Positions 32,103-41,285 of a stretch of 64,000 bases of DNA are shown piece by piece; the first letter of the stretch is position 1; every line of letters begins with the position of its first letter. The stretch lies in assembly GCF_027568575.1 (NCBI RefSeq), contig NZ_JANUVP010000001.1, one strand, 5' to 3'. The translations under genes were made by a program, and so were the position numbers. This DNA is from Caldifermentibacillus hisashii (GTDB lineage Bacteria > Bacillota > Bacilli > Bacillales > Caldibacillaceae). Under the pieces are notes generated by a model that had not been told where the DNA came from, ran no database searches, and saw nothing but the letters and a program-made list of their open reading frames with translations.

Positions 32103-34835
32103 CTAGGAATCATTATCAAGCTTTTTACATAATAAAGTTAAATCGACCTTTTCCAGTGGTACCAGTGGGATTGAATGTAAAAACGTACGTCCATAACTAG
32201 TTGAATAAATGCGTTTATCAAATATGATCCATTCACGAATCTTCGTTCCCGGATTCATCAGTTTTACAAATCCTTGTTTAAAGCGAATAACCGCTTCCGG
32301 TAAAGATAACGTTTGGAACGAATTGATTCCTTTATTTTTCAATGCTTTTGCTCGATGGTAATGAACCGGTTCATTAGGAGAAAGAAAAGGTAGTCTTACC
32401 ATTATCGCCGTTTGAAGTGATTGATCGAAACTGAATTGTTCCAGATTCGAGTTTGAAATGAACAAAATCACCTTATCAAAGCGGCTAAATTGTTTACTAA
32501 GCCGATGTAAACTTCCGCTTGAAACGCCTTGTGCCATGAGTAAATATTCATCAAGTGCACCACTGTCTTTTATTAAATGGTACGTTTTTTTCAACATTTC
32601 ATTGGAACTGAATAAGATTAACAACTTTCTTTCCAAAGTTGTTGCGATGGCGATAATGGAATTACTAATTTTTTCAATATACTCCTCTTCCTTTACCTCT
32701 GAAATAATGGGTAAATCGTTTAAGCTGTATAAACGAATCTGTTTATAAAACGACTCGGTGGAATAAAACTGTTTAGTAACAACAGGAAAATCATTTAAGC
32801 CAAGCTTTTTTATCATATATTGGAAAGAGTCCTCGACTGTTAACGCATTTGAAATAAAGATGATCGCCTTTTTACGTAAATATAATGTCTTTGCTAAATC
32901 ATCCTCCACATATAATGGCTGACTGTGAATGACAATAGATGTAAGAGGATTCCGTTCATCCATGTCTAACCAAATTAATTTATTGTTTTGCAAATCTTGA
33001 AATTCCATGTTCATTTGTTTAAGGATGGTTAGATCTGTCAATAGTAAGGAGAAGTCTTCAACTGTCATTTTTTCCTGTTCAGATAAAAAATGATAATAAC
33101 GAAATAATTGATTTAACCGTTCTTCTAAACATGAAAAGAAAACGGTAAATGCATCATAAACTCGTTCCCAACTATAAAGAATATCGGAAAAAATCGGTGT
33201 ATTTTCAATAACAATTTTTCCGTTATATATATTTTTGTTGTTTTGTTTATAAACAGCCACACATGTTTGAAAAAACTCATCCAGACGTTCTAAAAAATCA
33301 TGAATAATCAATTGAACTTTCTCTGCATTATATGTAACCGGCAAATTGTATTTTGTCAGTATCGCATCAATTTTTCCCGACACTTTCATTTGTTCAATCG
33401 GACCTAATTGATTTAATAAAAATTTCATTCTCCGGTAAGTTAATTTCATTCCGAAAACCGATAAAGCGTTATTTTCAAATAAATGTGCCTCATCAATAAT
33501 GACATATTCAAAATCAGAAAAAATATTATTTTCTTCCTCCACATTTGTTAACAAATAATGATGATTTGTAACAACAATTTGTGCTGCGCTGGCTTTGGTT
33601 ACGGCTTTCCGATAAAAATCCCGGTCGAACCATGGATTACTTCCTTCCTTATCGATTTGAATACCGGAAATCCTGCGCAAAAATTGCCAACCGCCTGTCG
33701 ATAAATTCAACTCATCACAATCACCGGTTTCTGTTTCAGTCAACCAAACTAGAATTTGCATTTTTGTAATCACTTCATCATAATGCTCACTATGCTCATG
33801 TAAGATTCGTTCAAATTTCCATAAATTTAAATATCGGTTTCGTCCCTTCAACAACTGAACGGAAATTGGTTGAGCCAAACATGAACGAACTTGTGGAATA
33901 ATCTCTTGTAAAATAACTTGCTGATCATGAACCGTTGCGGTTGCCACTAATACAGGCTTGTTTTTTTGCATCGAAAAAACGGCGGCCGCTAATAAATAAG
34001 AAAATTTATGATTGGTCTCTGCACCGGTTTCAATTAATGCCAAATCACCACGATCAAGAGAAGCATGAATAAAAGAAGCGGGTGATTCTTCTGCCCATTC
34101 GTCTTGTAAATTCACTTTCTCCAAAACCGCTTTATGGTGCCCGGTACTTAGATTTTGATCGACTTTCTCTTTTTTCAATACAATTCCGCGAAACAGTTCC
34201 AAATCAACAGCTAATTTTCGCGGATGACTGACCCTTTCTAAATACCACTGATCAAGAAGGTGAAATAAATCCGACTTTACATATTTTGCCAGATTACGTA
34301 AAGCGAAAATCGTTTGATCCGGAAGATGATCCAGTTTGTTAAGCATGGCTAAAAACCATTCAGCCGTGACGATGGCATCACTGTCTGCCTGATGCGGCCG
34401 GTCATGATCGAAACCGGCGAAATTGGCAATATCACTCAACTTGTAACTTTCCAAGGTAGGCATAAAGATGCGCGTCATTTCCACCGTATCAATAACCGGA
34501 GAGGTAAGTTTCGGAAAACCCCCAAGCTCCAATTCATCCTGCAAAAAGGTTAAATCAAAATGGGCATTATGAGCAACAAAGCAAGCTTCCTCCATCAGTT
34601 GGAGAATTTCCCCGGCGACCTCCGTAAAAGATGGGGCATTAGCAACCATCTCATTATCAATCCCGGTTAATTCGGTAATAAATGGAGAAATAGGGATTCC
34701 CGGATTAAGAAAGGTGGTAAATGTCTCCGTTATTTTTCGATCTTCCAGGACAACGCCGGCAAACTGGATCATTCGGTCGCCTTTTTTCGGAGAATGTCCT
34801 GTTGTCTCTATATCCACGATTACAAATTTATTCAA
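32103..34835 (-). CDS. dinG: DinG-family 3'-5' exonuclease/helicase-like protein
   Basis: A 910-residue protein with an N-terminal DEDD exonuclease (VIVDIETTGHSPKKGDRMIQ at the start, HNAHFDLTFL near 92, HQADSDAIVTAEWF near 150) and an XPD/DinG-like helicase domain. The helicase part keeps VVTNHHYLLTN and IIDEAHLFEN but its Walker A is degenerate (IETGAETNHKFSYLL near 270 instead of GxGKT), and no iron-sulfur cysteine cluster is seen. This agrees with S. aureus DinG, reported as a nuclease rather than a helicase. The TTG at 34835 is chosen because GAGGTG lies 6 bases upstream. It stands alone before ypmA. Confidence 0.92.
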   Translation of the reverse strand: MNKFVIVDIETTGHSPKKGDRMIQFAGVVLEDRKITETFTTFLNPGIPISPFITELTGIDNEMVANAPSFTEVAGEILQLMEEACFVAHNAHFDLTFLQDELELGGFPKLTSPVIDTVEMTRIFMPTLESYKLSDIANFAGFDHDRPHQADSDAIVTAEWFLAMLNKLDHLPDQTIFALRNLAKYVKSDLFHLLDQWYLERVSHPRKLAVDLELFRGIVLKKEKVDQNLSTGHHKAVLEKVNLQDEWAEESPASFIHASLDRGDLALIETGAETNHKFSYLLAAAVFSMQKNKPVLVATATVHDQQVILQEIIPQVRSCLAQPISVQLLKGRNRYLNLWKFERILHEHSEHYDEVITKMQILVWLTETETGDCDELNLSTGGWQFLRRISGIQIDKEGSNPWFDRDFYRKAVTKASAAQIVVTNHHYLLTNVEEENNIFSDFEYVIIDEAHLFENNALSVFGMKLTYRRMKFLLNQLGPIEQMKVSGKIDAILTKYNLPVTYNAEKVQLIIHDFLERLDEFFQTCVAVYKQNNKNIYNGKIVIENTPIFSDILYSWERVYDAFTVFFSCLEERLNQLFRYYHFLSEQEKMTVEDFSLLLTDLTILKQMNMEFQDLQNNKLIWLDMDERNPLTSIVIHSQPLYVEDDLAKTLYLRKKAIIFISNALTVEDSFQYMIKKLGLNDFPVVTKQFYSTESFYKQIRLYSLNDLPIISEVKEEEYIEKISNSIIAIATTLERKLLILFSSNEMLKKTYHLIKDSGALDEYLLMAQGVSSGSLHRLSKQFSRFDKVILFISNSNLEQFSFDQSLQTAIMVRLPFLSPNEPVHYHRAKALKNKGINSFQTLSLPEAVIRFKQGFVKLMNPGTKIREWIIFDKRIYSTSYGRTFLHSIPLVPLEKVDLTLLCKKLDNDS

Positions 34836-34962
34836 AGTCAACACCTCATATTTCTATCAAGAAAACATTACCATAATTTTGCACTTTCGAAAAGTCTCCT
34901 ATTCCTGATAGGAAAGTAGAAGCTGGTTCTTTCGTAGCTTTCCTTGTGAAGCCAAACAAGAA

Positions 34963-35221
34963 ATAAGAAAAGCGCAGAGCGCCCGCTTAGCGACGTACAA
35001 ACTGGAGCGCCCCGCAATGAGAACAGATTTGCTTCCTCGAATAGACATCGCACGAAGAAAAAGCGATTAGCTTTTTCGAGGAAAAGGAAACACGGCGAGT
35101 TTACGAGCTGATGTTGACTTATCGTAGTGGAGGGGAGTGAAGTTTGCTAGTCGCTGGCGCTCGGAACTAGACAATAAAACTAATCCCAAGTTATTTACTT
35201 GTATTTTTATACCTTCTTATT
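34963..35221. repeat. Dispersed repeat family C, short copy
   Basis: Starts ataagaaaagcgcagagcgc and continues ccgcttagcgacgtacaaac, then tggagcgccccgcaatgaga, ending gacaataaaactaatcccaa and an AT tail. It is almost identical at both ends to 8618-9049 but about 170 bases shorter. It fills most of the gap between dinG and panD. No protein is encoded. Confidence 0.85.
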
Positions 35222-35225
35222 CTGT

Positions 35226-35266
35226 TAAAAAGTCCGGCTGAAATCGATATTCGATCTCAGCCGGAC
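35226..35266 (-). terminator. Terminator of panBCD
   Basis: On the minus strand GTCCGGCTGAGATCG-AATA-TCGATTTCAGCCGGAC followed by TTTTT, 16 bases past the panD stop. Confidence 0.9.
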
Positions 35267-35281
35267 GTGAATACAAAAAGT

Positions 35282-35671
35282 TTATGATTCAATCACCGTT
35301 TTTTCCTTTTCTGCTCCGATGATTTCGATTATTTTGTTTTGTTCATTTAAAACGGCAATTTTCGGTCGGTGTTCTTTCACTTCTTTTTCATCAACAAAAA
35401 CATAAGAGATCACGATAATAATATCACCCGGTTGGACTAGTCTTGCAGCGGCCCCATTCAGGCAAACAACATGGCTGCCTCGCTCGCCGGGTATGATATA
35501 TGTTTCAAAACGGGCCCCATTATTGTTATTGACAATTTGAACCTTTTCGTTGGCTACCATGCCAACCGCTTCTAATAAGTCTTGATCAATCGTAATGCTG
35601 CCAACATAGTTTAAATTGGCTTCCGTTACACGGGCACGATGAAGTTTGGCATTCATCATTACTCGAAACAT
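35282..35671 (-). CDS. panD: Aspartate 1-decarboxylase
   Basis: A 129-residue proenzyme that makes beta-alanine for pantothenate. It is processed between Gly24 and Ser25 (NYVGSITID) to form the pyruvoyl group. KLHRARVTEANLNYVGSI, NNNNGARFETYIIPGERGS and CLNGAAARLVQPGD are all conserved. The ATG at 35671 is used. It is the last gene of panB-panC-panD, two bases after panC, and is followed by a strong terminator. Confidence 0.96.
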   Translation of the reverse strand: MFRVMMNAKLHRARVTEANLNYVGSITIDQDLLEAVGMVANEKVQIVNNNNGARFETYIIPGERGSHVVCLNGAAARLVQPGDIIIVISYVFVDEKEVKEHRPKIAVLNEQNKIIEIIGAEKEKTVIES

Positions 35672-35673
35672 TT

Positions 35674-36531
35674 CTACATTCCACCTTTAAGTTCAAGAAT
35701 GATATTGTCGATTAATCTCGCTTTTGAAAATTGGACGGCGATAGCGATTATGATTTTCCCCGTTAACCTTGTCTGAGGTTTTAATTCGGGATATGAATAT
35801 ATTTCGACATAATCAATCTTTCCATTTACTTTGTTTTGTAAAAATTGTTTTATTCCCGCAATGATGACGTCGGGGTCTCGTTCACCGGCAAAAATTCGTT
35901 CTTTTGCCTCTACCAGTGATTGATAAAGAAACGGTGCTTCCTGACGTTCTGCCTCTGTTAAATTCACGTTCCGGGAACTTTTTGCAAGCCCGTCTTCCTC
36001 ACGTACCGTTTCGACCGGACGCAACGTAATTGGGAGATTTAAATCTTTTATTAACCCATCAACAACAGCGACTTGCTGGGCATCTTTCAACCCAAAATAC
36101 ACATGATGCGGGCGAATAATAGAAAATAATTTTACAAGAACCGTTGCAACCCCGTCAAAATGACCGACACGCTTCCTGCCACAAAGAACATCTACCCGCT
36201 TTTTCACTTTTATTTCCACGGTCATTTCATCGGGATACATTTCTTGAACAGTCGGGCAAAATAAGTAATCAACACCGACACTTTTTGCCAACCGTTCATC
36301 TCTTTGGAGATCCCGCGGATAAGCATCATAATCTTCATTCGGTCCAAATTGAAGCGGATTAACAAAAACACTGGCTACAACAATGTTATTTTCTTCTTTC
36401 GCTCGCCTCATTAATGTTAAATGACCTTCATGCAAATAGCCCATTGTTGGGACAAAGCCGATTATTTGGTTATTTTGTAAGCATTGACCTGAAATGTTGC
36501 TCATCTCTTCAACCGTCCGGATGATTTTCAT
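35674..36531 (-). CDS. panC: Pantothenate synthetase
   Basis: A 285-residue ligase joining pantoate and beta-alanine with ATP. The nucleotidyltransferase motifs TMGYLHEGHLTLMRRA (HxGH-type, near 30-40) and the KMSKS-like AKSSRNVNLT (about 185) are present, with FVNPLQFGPNEDYDAYPRD between. The ATG at 36531 overlaps the panB stop by 4 bases (ATGA), so translation is coupled. Confidence 0.96.
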   Translation of the reverse strand: MKIIRTVEEMSNISGQCLQNNQIIGFVPTMGYLHEGHLTLMRRAKEENNIVVASVFVNPLQFGPNEDYDAYPRDLQRDERLAKSVGVDYLFCPTVQEMYPDEMTVEIKVKKRVDVLCGRKRVGHFDGVATVLVKLFSIIRPHHVYFGLKDAQQVAVVDGLIKDLNLPITLRPVETVREEDGLAKSSRNVNLTEAERQEAPFLYQSLVEAKERIFAGERDPDVIIAGIKQFLQNKVNGKIDYVEIYSYPELKPQTRLTGKIIIAIAVQFSKARLIDNIILELKGGM

Positions 36532-37367
36532 GCTTTCACTCCTCCATACAAGCCCGCCAAAACTTCTTCTTTGAGGGTGTAGCTTGTCTGTTCATCCGGA
36601 AATGTACCGTTTTTTACCTCAGTAGCGTAGTTTTTGATTCCGTTTATAATTTCTGTTTGGATATTGGCATACGGTTTAACGAATTTAGGTAGACGATCAA
36701 CGCCGTAACCAATTGCATCATGATAAACAAGTACTTGTCCATCGGCATGATTCCCCGCACCGATCCCGATTACCGGAATTTTCAATTGTTTGGTTAGCTC
36801 AGCTGTAAGTTGGTAAGGAATACATTCAACGACAAGCATGAAGGCTCCTGCTTCTTCACATTTTTTCGCATCTGCTATCAGTTTACGGGCAGCTTCCACC
36901 GATTTCCCCTGTACTTTATATCCGCCTAATACACCAACCGATTGTGGTGTTAACCCGAGATGTCCAACAACAGGAATCCCGCCTTTCGTTAATTGAGAAA
37001 TCGTTTCCAATACATCGTCTGCCCCTTCCACCTTCACCGCATTTGCCCCGCCTTCTTGCATAATTCTTGCGGCATTTCTTAACGTTTCATCTTTTGATAA
37101 ATGATAAGTGGCAAAGGGCATATCAACAACGACAAAAGTATTTGCTGCCCCCCGTCTGACAGCTTTTGCGTGGTGAATCATATCATTCAAGGTTACTTGA
37201 ATAGTTGATTCATAGCCAAGTACGACCATTCCCAGTGAATCCCCTACTAAAATACAATCGATGCCTGCCTGTTCGACAAGTTTTGCTGACGGATAATCAT
37301 AGGCAGTTATCATGGTGATTTTCTCTTTCATTTCTTTCATCTTCAAAAAATCGATTGTTTGTTTCAT
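36528..37367 (-). CDS. panB: 3-methyl-2-oxobutanoate hydroxymethyltransferase
   Basis: A 279-residue enzyme that transfers a hydroxymethyl group from methylenetetrahydrofolate to ketoisovalerate, the first step of pantothenate synthesis. The TIM-barrel family motifs MITAYDYPSAKLVEQAG, VGDSLGMVVLGYEST, VEGADDVLETI and VPVIGIGAGNHADGQVLV are visible. The ATG at 37367 follows GAGGAGG, slightly distant. It is the first gene of panBCD. A candidate structured RNA with a terminator lies about 390 bases upstream. Confidence 0.96.
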   Translation of the reverse strand: MKQTIDFLKMKEMKEKITMITAYDYPSAKLVEQAGIDCILVGDSLGMVVLGYESTIQVTLNDMIHHAKAVRRGAANTFVVVDMPFATYHLSKDETLRNAARIMQEGGANAVKVEGADDVLETISQLTKGGIPVVGHLGLTPQSVGVLGGYKVQGKSVEAARKLIADAKKCEEAGAFMLVVECIPYQLTAELTKQLKIPVIGIGAGNHADGQVLVYHDAIGYGVDRLPKFVKPYANIQTEIINGIKNYATEVKNGTFPDEQTSYTLKEEVLAGLYGGVKA

Positions 37368-37489
37368 TTTTTTTACGTACCTCCTCTTTTTTTCAGAGGA
37401 AATGAAACTTTGAACTCCGCCAAACAGATTTGACGCAGTTGCCCTTATGTCAGGAAGGAAAAATCGGCTAGTTTTGCGTTCAAAACTTT

Positions 37490-37622
37490 AAAGAAAACTC
37501 GGCGACTGTCGAGCCTTTAGGCGATGGCAGAGCCGCAAGAGCGCTTATACTTAAAACTTAAAATTTCCCACTACGTCGAATTCACTTCTTTGCTGGAAAT
37601 TTATACATTCTTAAGGTACAAG
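37490..37622 (+). repeat. Dispersed repeat family A, complete but diverged copy
   Basis: Begins aaagaaaactcggcgactgt, contains gagccgcaagagcgcttata and cactacgtcgaattcacttc, and ends acattcttaaggtaca. It is the same element as 54047-54180. It separates the pan operon from the candidate RNA upstream. The 37400-37489 part and 37623-37745 show nothing further that I recognise; a 75-codon frame across the element is not a gene. Confidence 0.8.
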
Positions 37623-37756
37623 GAAAAATTGTTGTCGTTTTCCCCTCTCGCTGTTCCTCTTCTCATGGATGAAAAACATAAGCTCTGGTGTCGAGAGGCG
37701 ATTCGCTTGCTTGAACTTCACAGCTCTTTTTATCCTTTTTTGAACACGTAAGATAA

Positions 37757-37909
37757 ACAAAAAAATCCTTCCAGGGCACGAAGGATTTGAAAATTTTTTT
37801 CAGTTTCATCCCTCTGTCCCGGTCCTCTACGGCTACAGGCAGATTTTCTATTATAAAAAAACCGATGAGATGATAGATACCGCCCGGAGAGGTGCAGTTC
37901 TATCTCTTG
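37757..37909 (-). ncRNA. Candidate structured non-coding RNA or leader between birA and panB
   Basis: A self-contained unit on the minus strand: a sigma-A promoter just upstream, then about 150 bases ending in the terminator hairpin AAATCCTTC-loop-GAAGGATTT-TTTTTG. Inside is a hairpin GATAGAACTGC / GCGGTAUCTAUC type (gatagaactgc at 37889-37899 with gcggtatctatc) whose loop cacctctccg contains CCTCT that could pair with AGAGG farther 3' (gccgtagaggaccggg). No protein frame fits. I cannot match it to a named family; a leader of panB, cut off by repeat A, is one possibility. Confidence 0.5.
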
Positions 37910-37915
37910 GAAATC

Positions 37916-37944
37916 ATTATATCAACTTAACTGATTTTTGACCA
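37916..37944 (-). promoter_or_regulatory. Sigma-A promoter of the candidate ncRNA
   Basis: On the minus strand, -35 TGGTCA (37939-37944), a 17-base spacer and -10 TATAAT (37916-37921). Confidence 0.6.
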
Positions 37945-37957
37945 GTAAAATGTAAAA

Positions 37958-37984
37958 AAGAACCGGACCTGTTTATGATCCGGT
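37958..37984 (-). terminator. Terminator of birA
   Basis: ACCGGATCATAAACAGGTCCGGT followed by TCTTTTTTAC on the minus strand, directly after the birA stop. Confidence 0.75.
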
Positions 37985-37985
37985 A

Positions 37986-38966
37986 TTATGGCAAATCAAT
38001 ATCCGCAGAATAAATTTCCATTACTTCCCCGGAGGCTTGCTTCAGTAAGAGAACACCTTCATCATTAATTCCTATGGCAAAACCGGTATAACTCCCCTTT
38101 GCCGTACGGGCAGTAATTTGTTTCCCGATTGAGTTCGCGTAACTTTCCCACAATTGTTTAATTGGTTTAAACCCTGTATGTAAATATTCATTTAATAGTT
38201 GTTCTAATTGATAACAAATATTTTGTAACAGCTTTGTTCGGCTAACGGTTTTGTCGGCTTCGATTTTTAATGATGTAGCAATCGTTTGTAATTCTTCCGG
38301 AAAATCCGCCTTGTTCTGATTCACATTCACACCGATACCGATAATAACCGATTGAACCCTGTTTTCTTCAGCTTGCATTTCCGTTAAAATGCCACATACT
38401 TTTCGGCCGTTAATCAATATATCATTTGGCCATTTAATTGTTGGATGTAGACCGGTTGTTGCTTCAATTGCCTGAATAACAGCCACCGCCGTCAGTAATG
38501 TTAGCTGAGGCGTTTTCTGTATCGGGATTTCGGGGCGAACGATGATACTCATCCACAATCCTGTTCCTTTAGGAGAATACCATTGCCTGACTAGTCGCCC
38601 CCTTCCTTCCGTTTGCTCATCGCTTACAACCAATGTTCCGTGCTTTGCTCCATTCAATGCGAATTCTTTAGCTAACTTTTGGGTGGATGAAACGGATTCA
38701 TAAAAATGAACTGTGCGACCAATTTCTTCCGTCTCCAACCCTAAGTAAATTTCATTGGCCGATAGTTTATTGGAATGTTCAACAAGTAAATATCCTTTTT
38801 TTCGGACAGCCTTCACTTGAAAACCTTCCTTTTTTAACTCTTCAATATGTTTCCAAACAGCCGTTCTGCTGCAACCGATTTCCTTTGCCAATTTTTCTCC
38901 GGAAATATATTCCCCTTTTGCATTTCGGAATGCGTTTAAAATATCTTTGCGAACGTTCGATTTCAC
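37986..38966 (-). CDS. birA: Biotin ligase / biotin operon repressor BirA
   Basis: A 326-residue bifunctional protein. An N-terminal helix-turn-helix (about 20-60, GEKLAKEIGCSRTAVWKHIE) binds DNA; the central ligase has TEGRGRLVRQWYSPKGTGLW (biotinyl-AMP loop, near 120) and KWPNDILINGRKVCGILTEM (about 190); a C-terminal SH3-like domain follows. It attaches biotin to carboxylases and represses biotin genes. The GTG at 38966 forms a GTGA overlap with the cca stop and has AAGGAG upstream, so it is preferred to the GTG at 38978. Confidence 0.95.
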   Translation of the reverse strand: MKSNVRKDILNAFRNAKGEYISGEKLAKEIGCSRTAVWKHIEELKKEGFQVKAVRKKGYLLVEHSNKLSANEIYLGLETEEIGRTVHFYESVSSTQKLAKEFALNGAKHGTLVVSDEQTEGRGRLVRQWYSPKGTGLWMSIIVRPEIPIQKTPQLTLLTAVAVIQAIEATTGLHPTIKWPNDILINGRKVCGILTEMQAEENRVQSVIIGIGVNVNQNKADFPEELQTIATSLKIEADKTVSRTKLLQNICYQLEQLLNEYLHTGFKPIKQLWESYANSIGKQITARTAKGSYTGFAIGINDEGVLLLKQASGEVMEIYSADIDLP

Positions 38967-40156
38967 GGGAACAACCACTCCTTGATTTTGCTCTTGTCAT
39001 TATCAATTTCCTTGTTTATTATCGCCTTTTCGATTTTTTCTAGCGTTTCCTTGATCCAAGGTCCGCTTTTTTGATTTGCCCAGTTCATTAAGTCATATCC
39101 GGAAATCGCCAGTTGTTCACGACTGTTAATCGGCAAATCAGCCCATATGTTTTTCACCGTTTGCACATTTTGTTGTACAGGGAGATGATGCAGAACAGAG
39201 TAAATTTTTTCGGAACTTATACACGTATCATACCCGTTGTAATAAACCATTTCTTTTGTCCAACTCTGTTCTTTCCGCAATTGGTATGCCACATAAATCT
39301 TTTTCACTGCTTTAATTATTCTTAAAGGTGTTTTCCATGCACGTAAAAATGCGTCAACCGGTTCTTTATCAATTAGGATGAGTAATATCGCCCATATTTC
39401 CGCTTCTTTCCATATTGGCAGATGAATTATATCAGCAGTCTGTTTCAGTTCTTGTCCATAGCCGCTAAGTTTTGGTAAATAATGATGCAAATTTTGTTCA
39501 ACAAGTAAGCGAAGGGCCTGTTTCCGACTCTTCCCGACAAGGATTTTTTGAAATTCCGCATAGATTCGTTCAACCGAAATATTCGTTAAAAGCTCCCCGT
39601 ATTTTTCGATAGCCTTATAAGTATCTTGCTCGATTCGAAAATTAAGTTGACTAACGAAGCGAATGGCCCGCATTATGCGAAGAGCATCTTCGGTAAATCG
39701 CTTTTCCGCATTTCCGACCGTTCGAATCAATTTGTTTTTAATATCTTCTTGACCGGAAAACGGGTCGATTAATTCACCGGTTTTCGTCATAGCAATCGCA
39801 TTCATCGTAAAATCTCTCCGTTTTAAATCCTCCTGAAGGGAACGAATAAATGTAACCTTATCAGGTCTGCGGTAGTCGGTATATTCACCATCTGTACGAA
39901 ACGTGGTAATTTCGTAGTTCTCACCATTATAAATAACAACTACTGTACCATGTTTAATCCCGACATCAATTGTTTTTGGAAAAATTTGTTTAATTTCTTC
40001 CGGGAATGCACTTGTTGCAATATCAACATCCTCAATGGATCTATGTAAAAGTGCATCTCTGACAGAACCGCCGACAAAATACGCTTCAAATCCGGCTTGT
40101 TCAATTTTTTCCAAAACCGGAACAGCCTTCTTAAACTTCTCAAGCATATCACTCAT
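38963..40156 (-). CDS. cca: CCA tRNA nucleotidyltransferase
   Basis: A 397-residue class II enzyme that adds or repairs the tRNA 3' CCA. The head domain has AYFVGGSVRDALLHRSIEDV and DIATSAFPEE (G-S and D-x-D motif, near 25-50), with the RRDFTMNAIAM motif B near 110 and EDALRIMRAIRFVSQL near 155. The ATG at 40156 overlaps the bshA end by 8 bases; the ATG at 40147 is an alternative. It belongs to the string mgsA-bshA-cca-birA. Confidence 0.95.
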   Translation of the reverse strand: MSDMLEKFKKAVPVLEKIEQAGFEAYFVGGSVRDALLHRSIEDVDIATSAFPEEIKQIFPKTIDVGIKHGTVVVIYNGENYEITTFRTDGEYTDYRRPDKVTFIRSLQEDLKRRDFTMNAIAMTKTGELIDPFSGQEDIKNKLIRTVGNAEKRFTEDALRIMRAIRFVSQLNFRIEQDTYKAIEKYGELLTNISVERIYAEFQKILVGKSRKQALRLLVEQNLHHYLPKLSGYGQELKQTADIIHLPIWKEAEIWAILLILIDKEPVDAFLRAWKTPLRIIKAVKKIYVAYQLRKEQSWTKEMVYYNGYDTCISSEKIYSVLHHLPVQQNVQTVKNIWADLPINSREQLAISGYDLMNWANQKSGPWIKETLEKIEKAIINKEIDNDKSKIKEWLFP

Positions 40157-41285
40157 CCATTTCCATTAGTTGGTAATAAATATCTTCATATTGGTTCAGG
40201 ATTTTTCCTGAAGAAAACTGGGTCCGGGCTCTTTTTATTCCTGCTTTTGAAAATTGCCAATGAAGCTCATCATCTTGCAAAATCTTTAAAGACATGGAGG
40301 AAATCATATCGATATCACCCACCTCACAAATATAGCCCGTTCGTCCGTTTTCAATTACTTCCGGTATTCCGCCGGTATTCGTTCCGACACAAGGTACACC
40401 GCAAGCCATTGCTTCCAGCGCAACTAACCCGAAACTTTCTTTTTCCGATAACAATAACAATAAGTCACTTATAGCATATAATTCTTCGAGATTCTCTTGC
40501 TTGCCAAGAAAAAGAACCTGTTTTGTTAAATGACGTTCATCCACCATTTGTGATATTTTTCCCATTTCCGGGCCGTCACCGACTAACAATAGTTTTGCCG
40601 GAATCATCTCCGTAATTTTTTGAAATGACTCAATCACATCTTTCACACGTTTGACCGGTCGGAAATTGGATACATGTATAATTACTTTTTCATCTTCTTT
40701 AACGCCAAAATCAGCTTTCAATTGATGGTTAGCATCCATTTTATAGTAGATTCTTTCGTCAATAAAATTATATACGGTTCGAATTGGTTTCATAGGTGTA
40801 ATTAAAAGATGCGTTTCATCAACTAGCGCATTGGATACGGCTGTAACTTCATCTGATTTTTCAATACCAAATTGTATGGCTTTTTTCAAAGACGAGTCTT
40901 GCCCTAATACTGTAATATCCGTACCGTGCAATGTTGTGACAATTTTAAAATCGGTTTCTGCCATCTGCCTGGCTAAAAGCGCACAAATGGCGTGGGGAAT
41001 TGCATAATGGACATGAATAATTTGCAATTTTTCCCGATCCGCTACCTCAGCAATTTTACTAGCAAGCTGAATATCATACGGGGAATATTGAAAAACAGCA
41101 TATTGATTCACTTCCACTTGATGGAAAAAAATGTTGGGATACATTTTCTTTAGACGAAACGGCATGTTTGATGTTATAAAATGAATTTCATGGCCTTTTT
41201 CCGCTAGCATTTTTCCCAACTCTGTTGCAATAACCCCGGAGCCGCCGACTGTTGGATAACAAACAATTCCTATTTTTAGTTTCAT
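40149..41285 (-). CDS. bshA: Bacillithiol biosynthesis glycosyltransferase BshA
   Basis: A 378-residue GT4 glycosyltransferase that makes N-acetylglucosaminyl-malate, the first step of bacillithiol synthesis. The N-terminal IGIVCYPTVGGSGVIATELG and HVHYAIPHAICALLARQM, and the donor-binding SEKESFGLVALEAMACGVPC are diagnostic. The ATG at 41285 follows AAAGGATGGG. The next-step deacetylase gene bshB1, which in B. subtilis lies directly upstream, is absent here. Confidence 0.95.
   Translation of the reverse strand: MKLKIGIVCYPTVGGSGVIATELGKMLAEKGHEIHFITSNMPFRLKKMYPNIFFHQVEVNQYAVFQYSPYDIQLASKIAEVADREKLQIIHVHYAIPHAICALLARQMAETDFKIVTTLHGTDITVLGQDSSLKKAIQFGIEKSDEVTAVSNALVDETHLLITPMKPIRTVYNFIDERIYYKMDANHQLKADFGVKEDEKVIIHVSNFRPVKRVKDVIESFQKITEMIPAKLLLVGDGPEMGKISQMVDERHLTKQVLFLGKQENLEELYAISDLLLLLSEKESFGLVALEAMACGVPCVGTNTGGIPEVIENGRTGYICEVGDIDMISSMSLKILQDDELHWQFSKAGIKRARTQFSSGKILNQYEDIYYQLMEMDE

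Noticed and set aside
37524..37751. 75-codon plus-strand frame downstream of panB
   Set aside because: Lies across repeat family A and has no ribosome binding site.
37757..37909. Considered as a T-box, lysine, SAM or glycine riboswitch
   Set aside because: None of the invariant core words of these classes is present in order on either strand; kept only as an unnamed structured RNA candidate.
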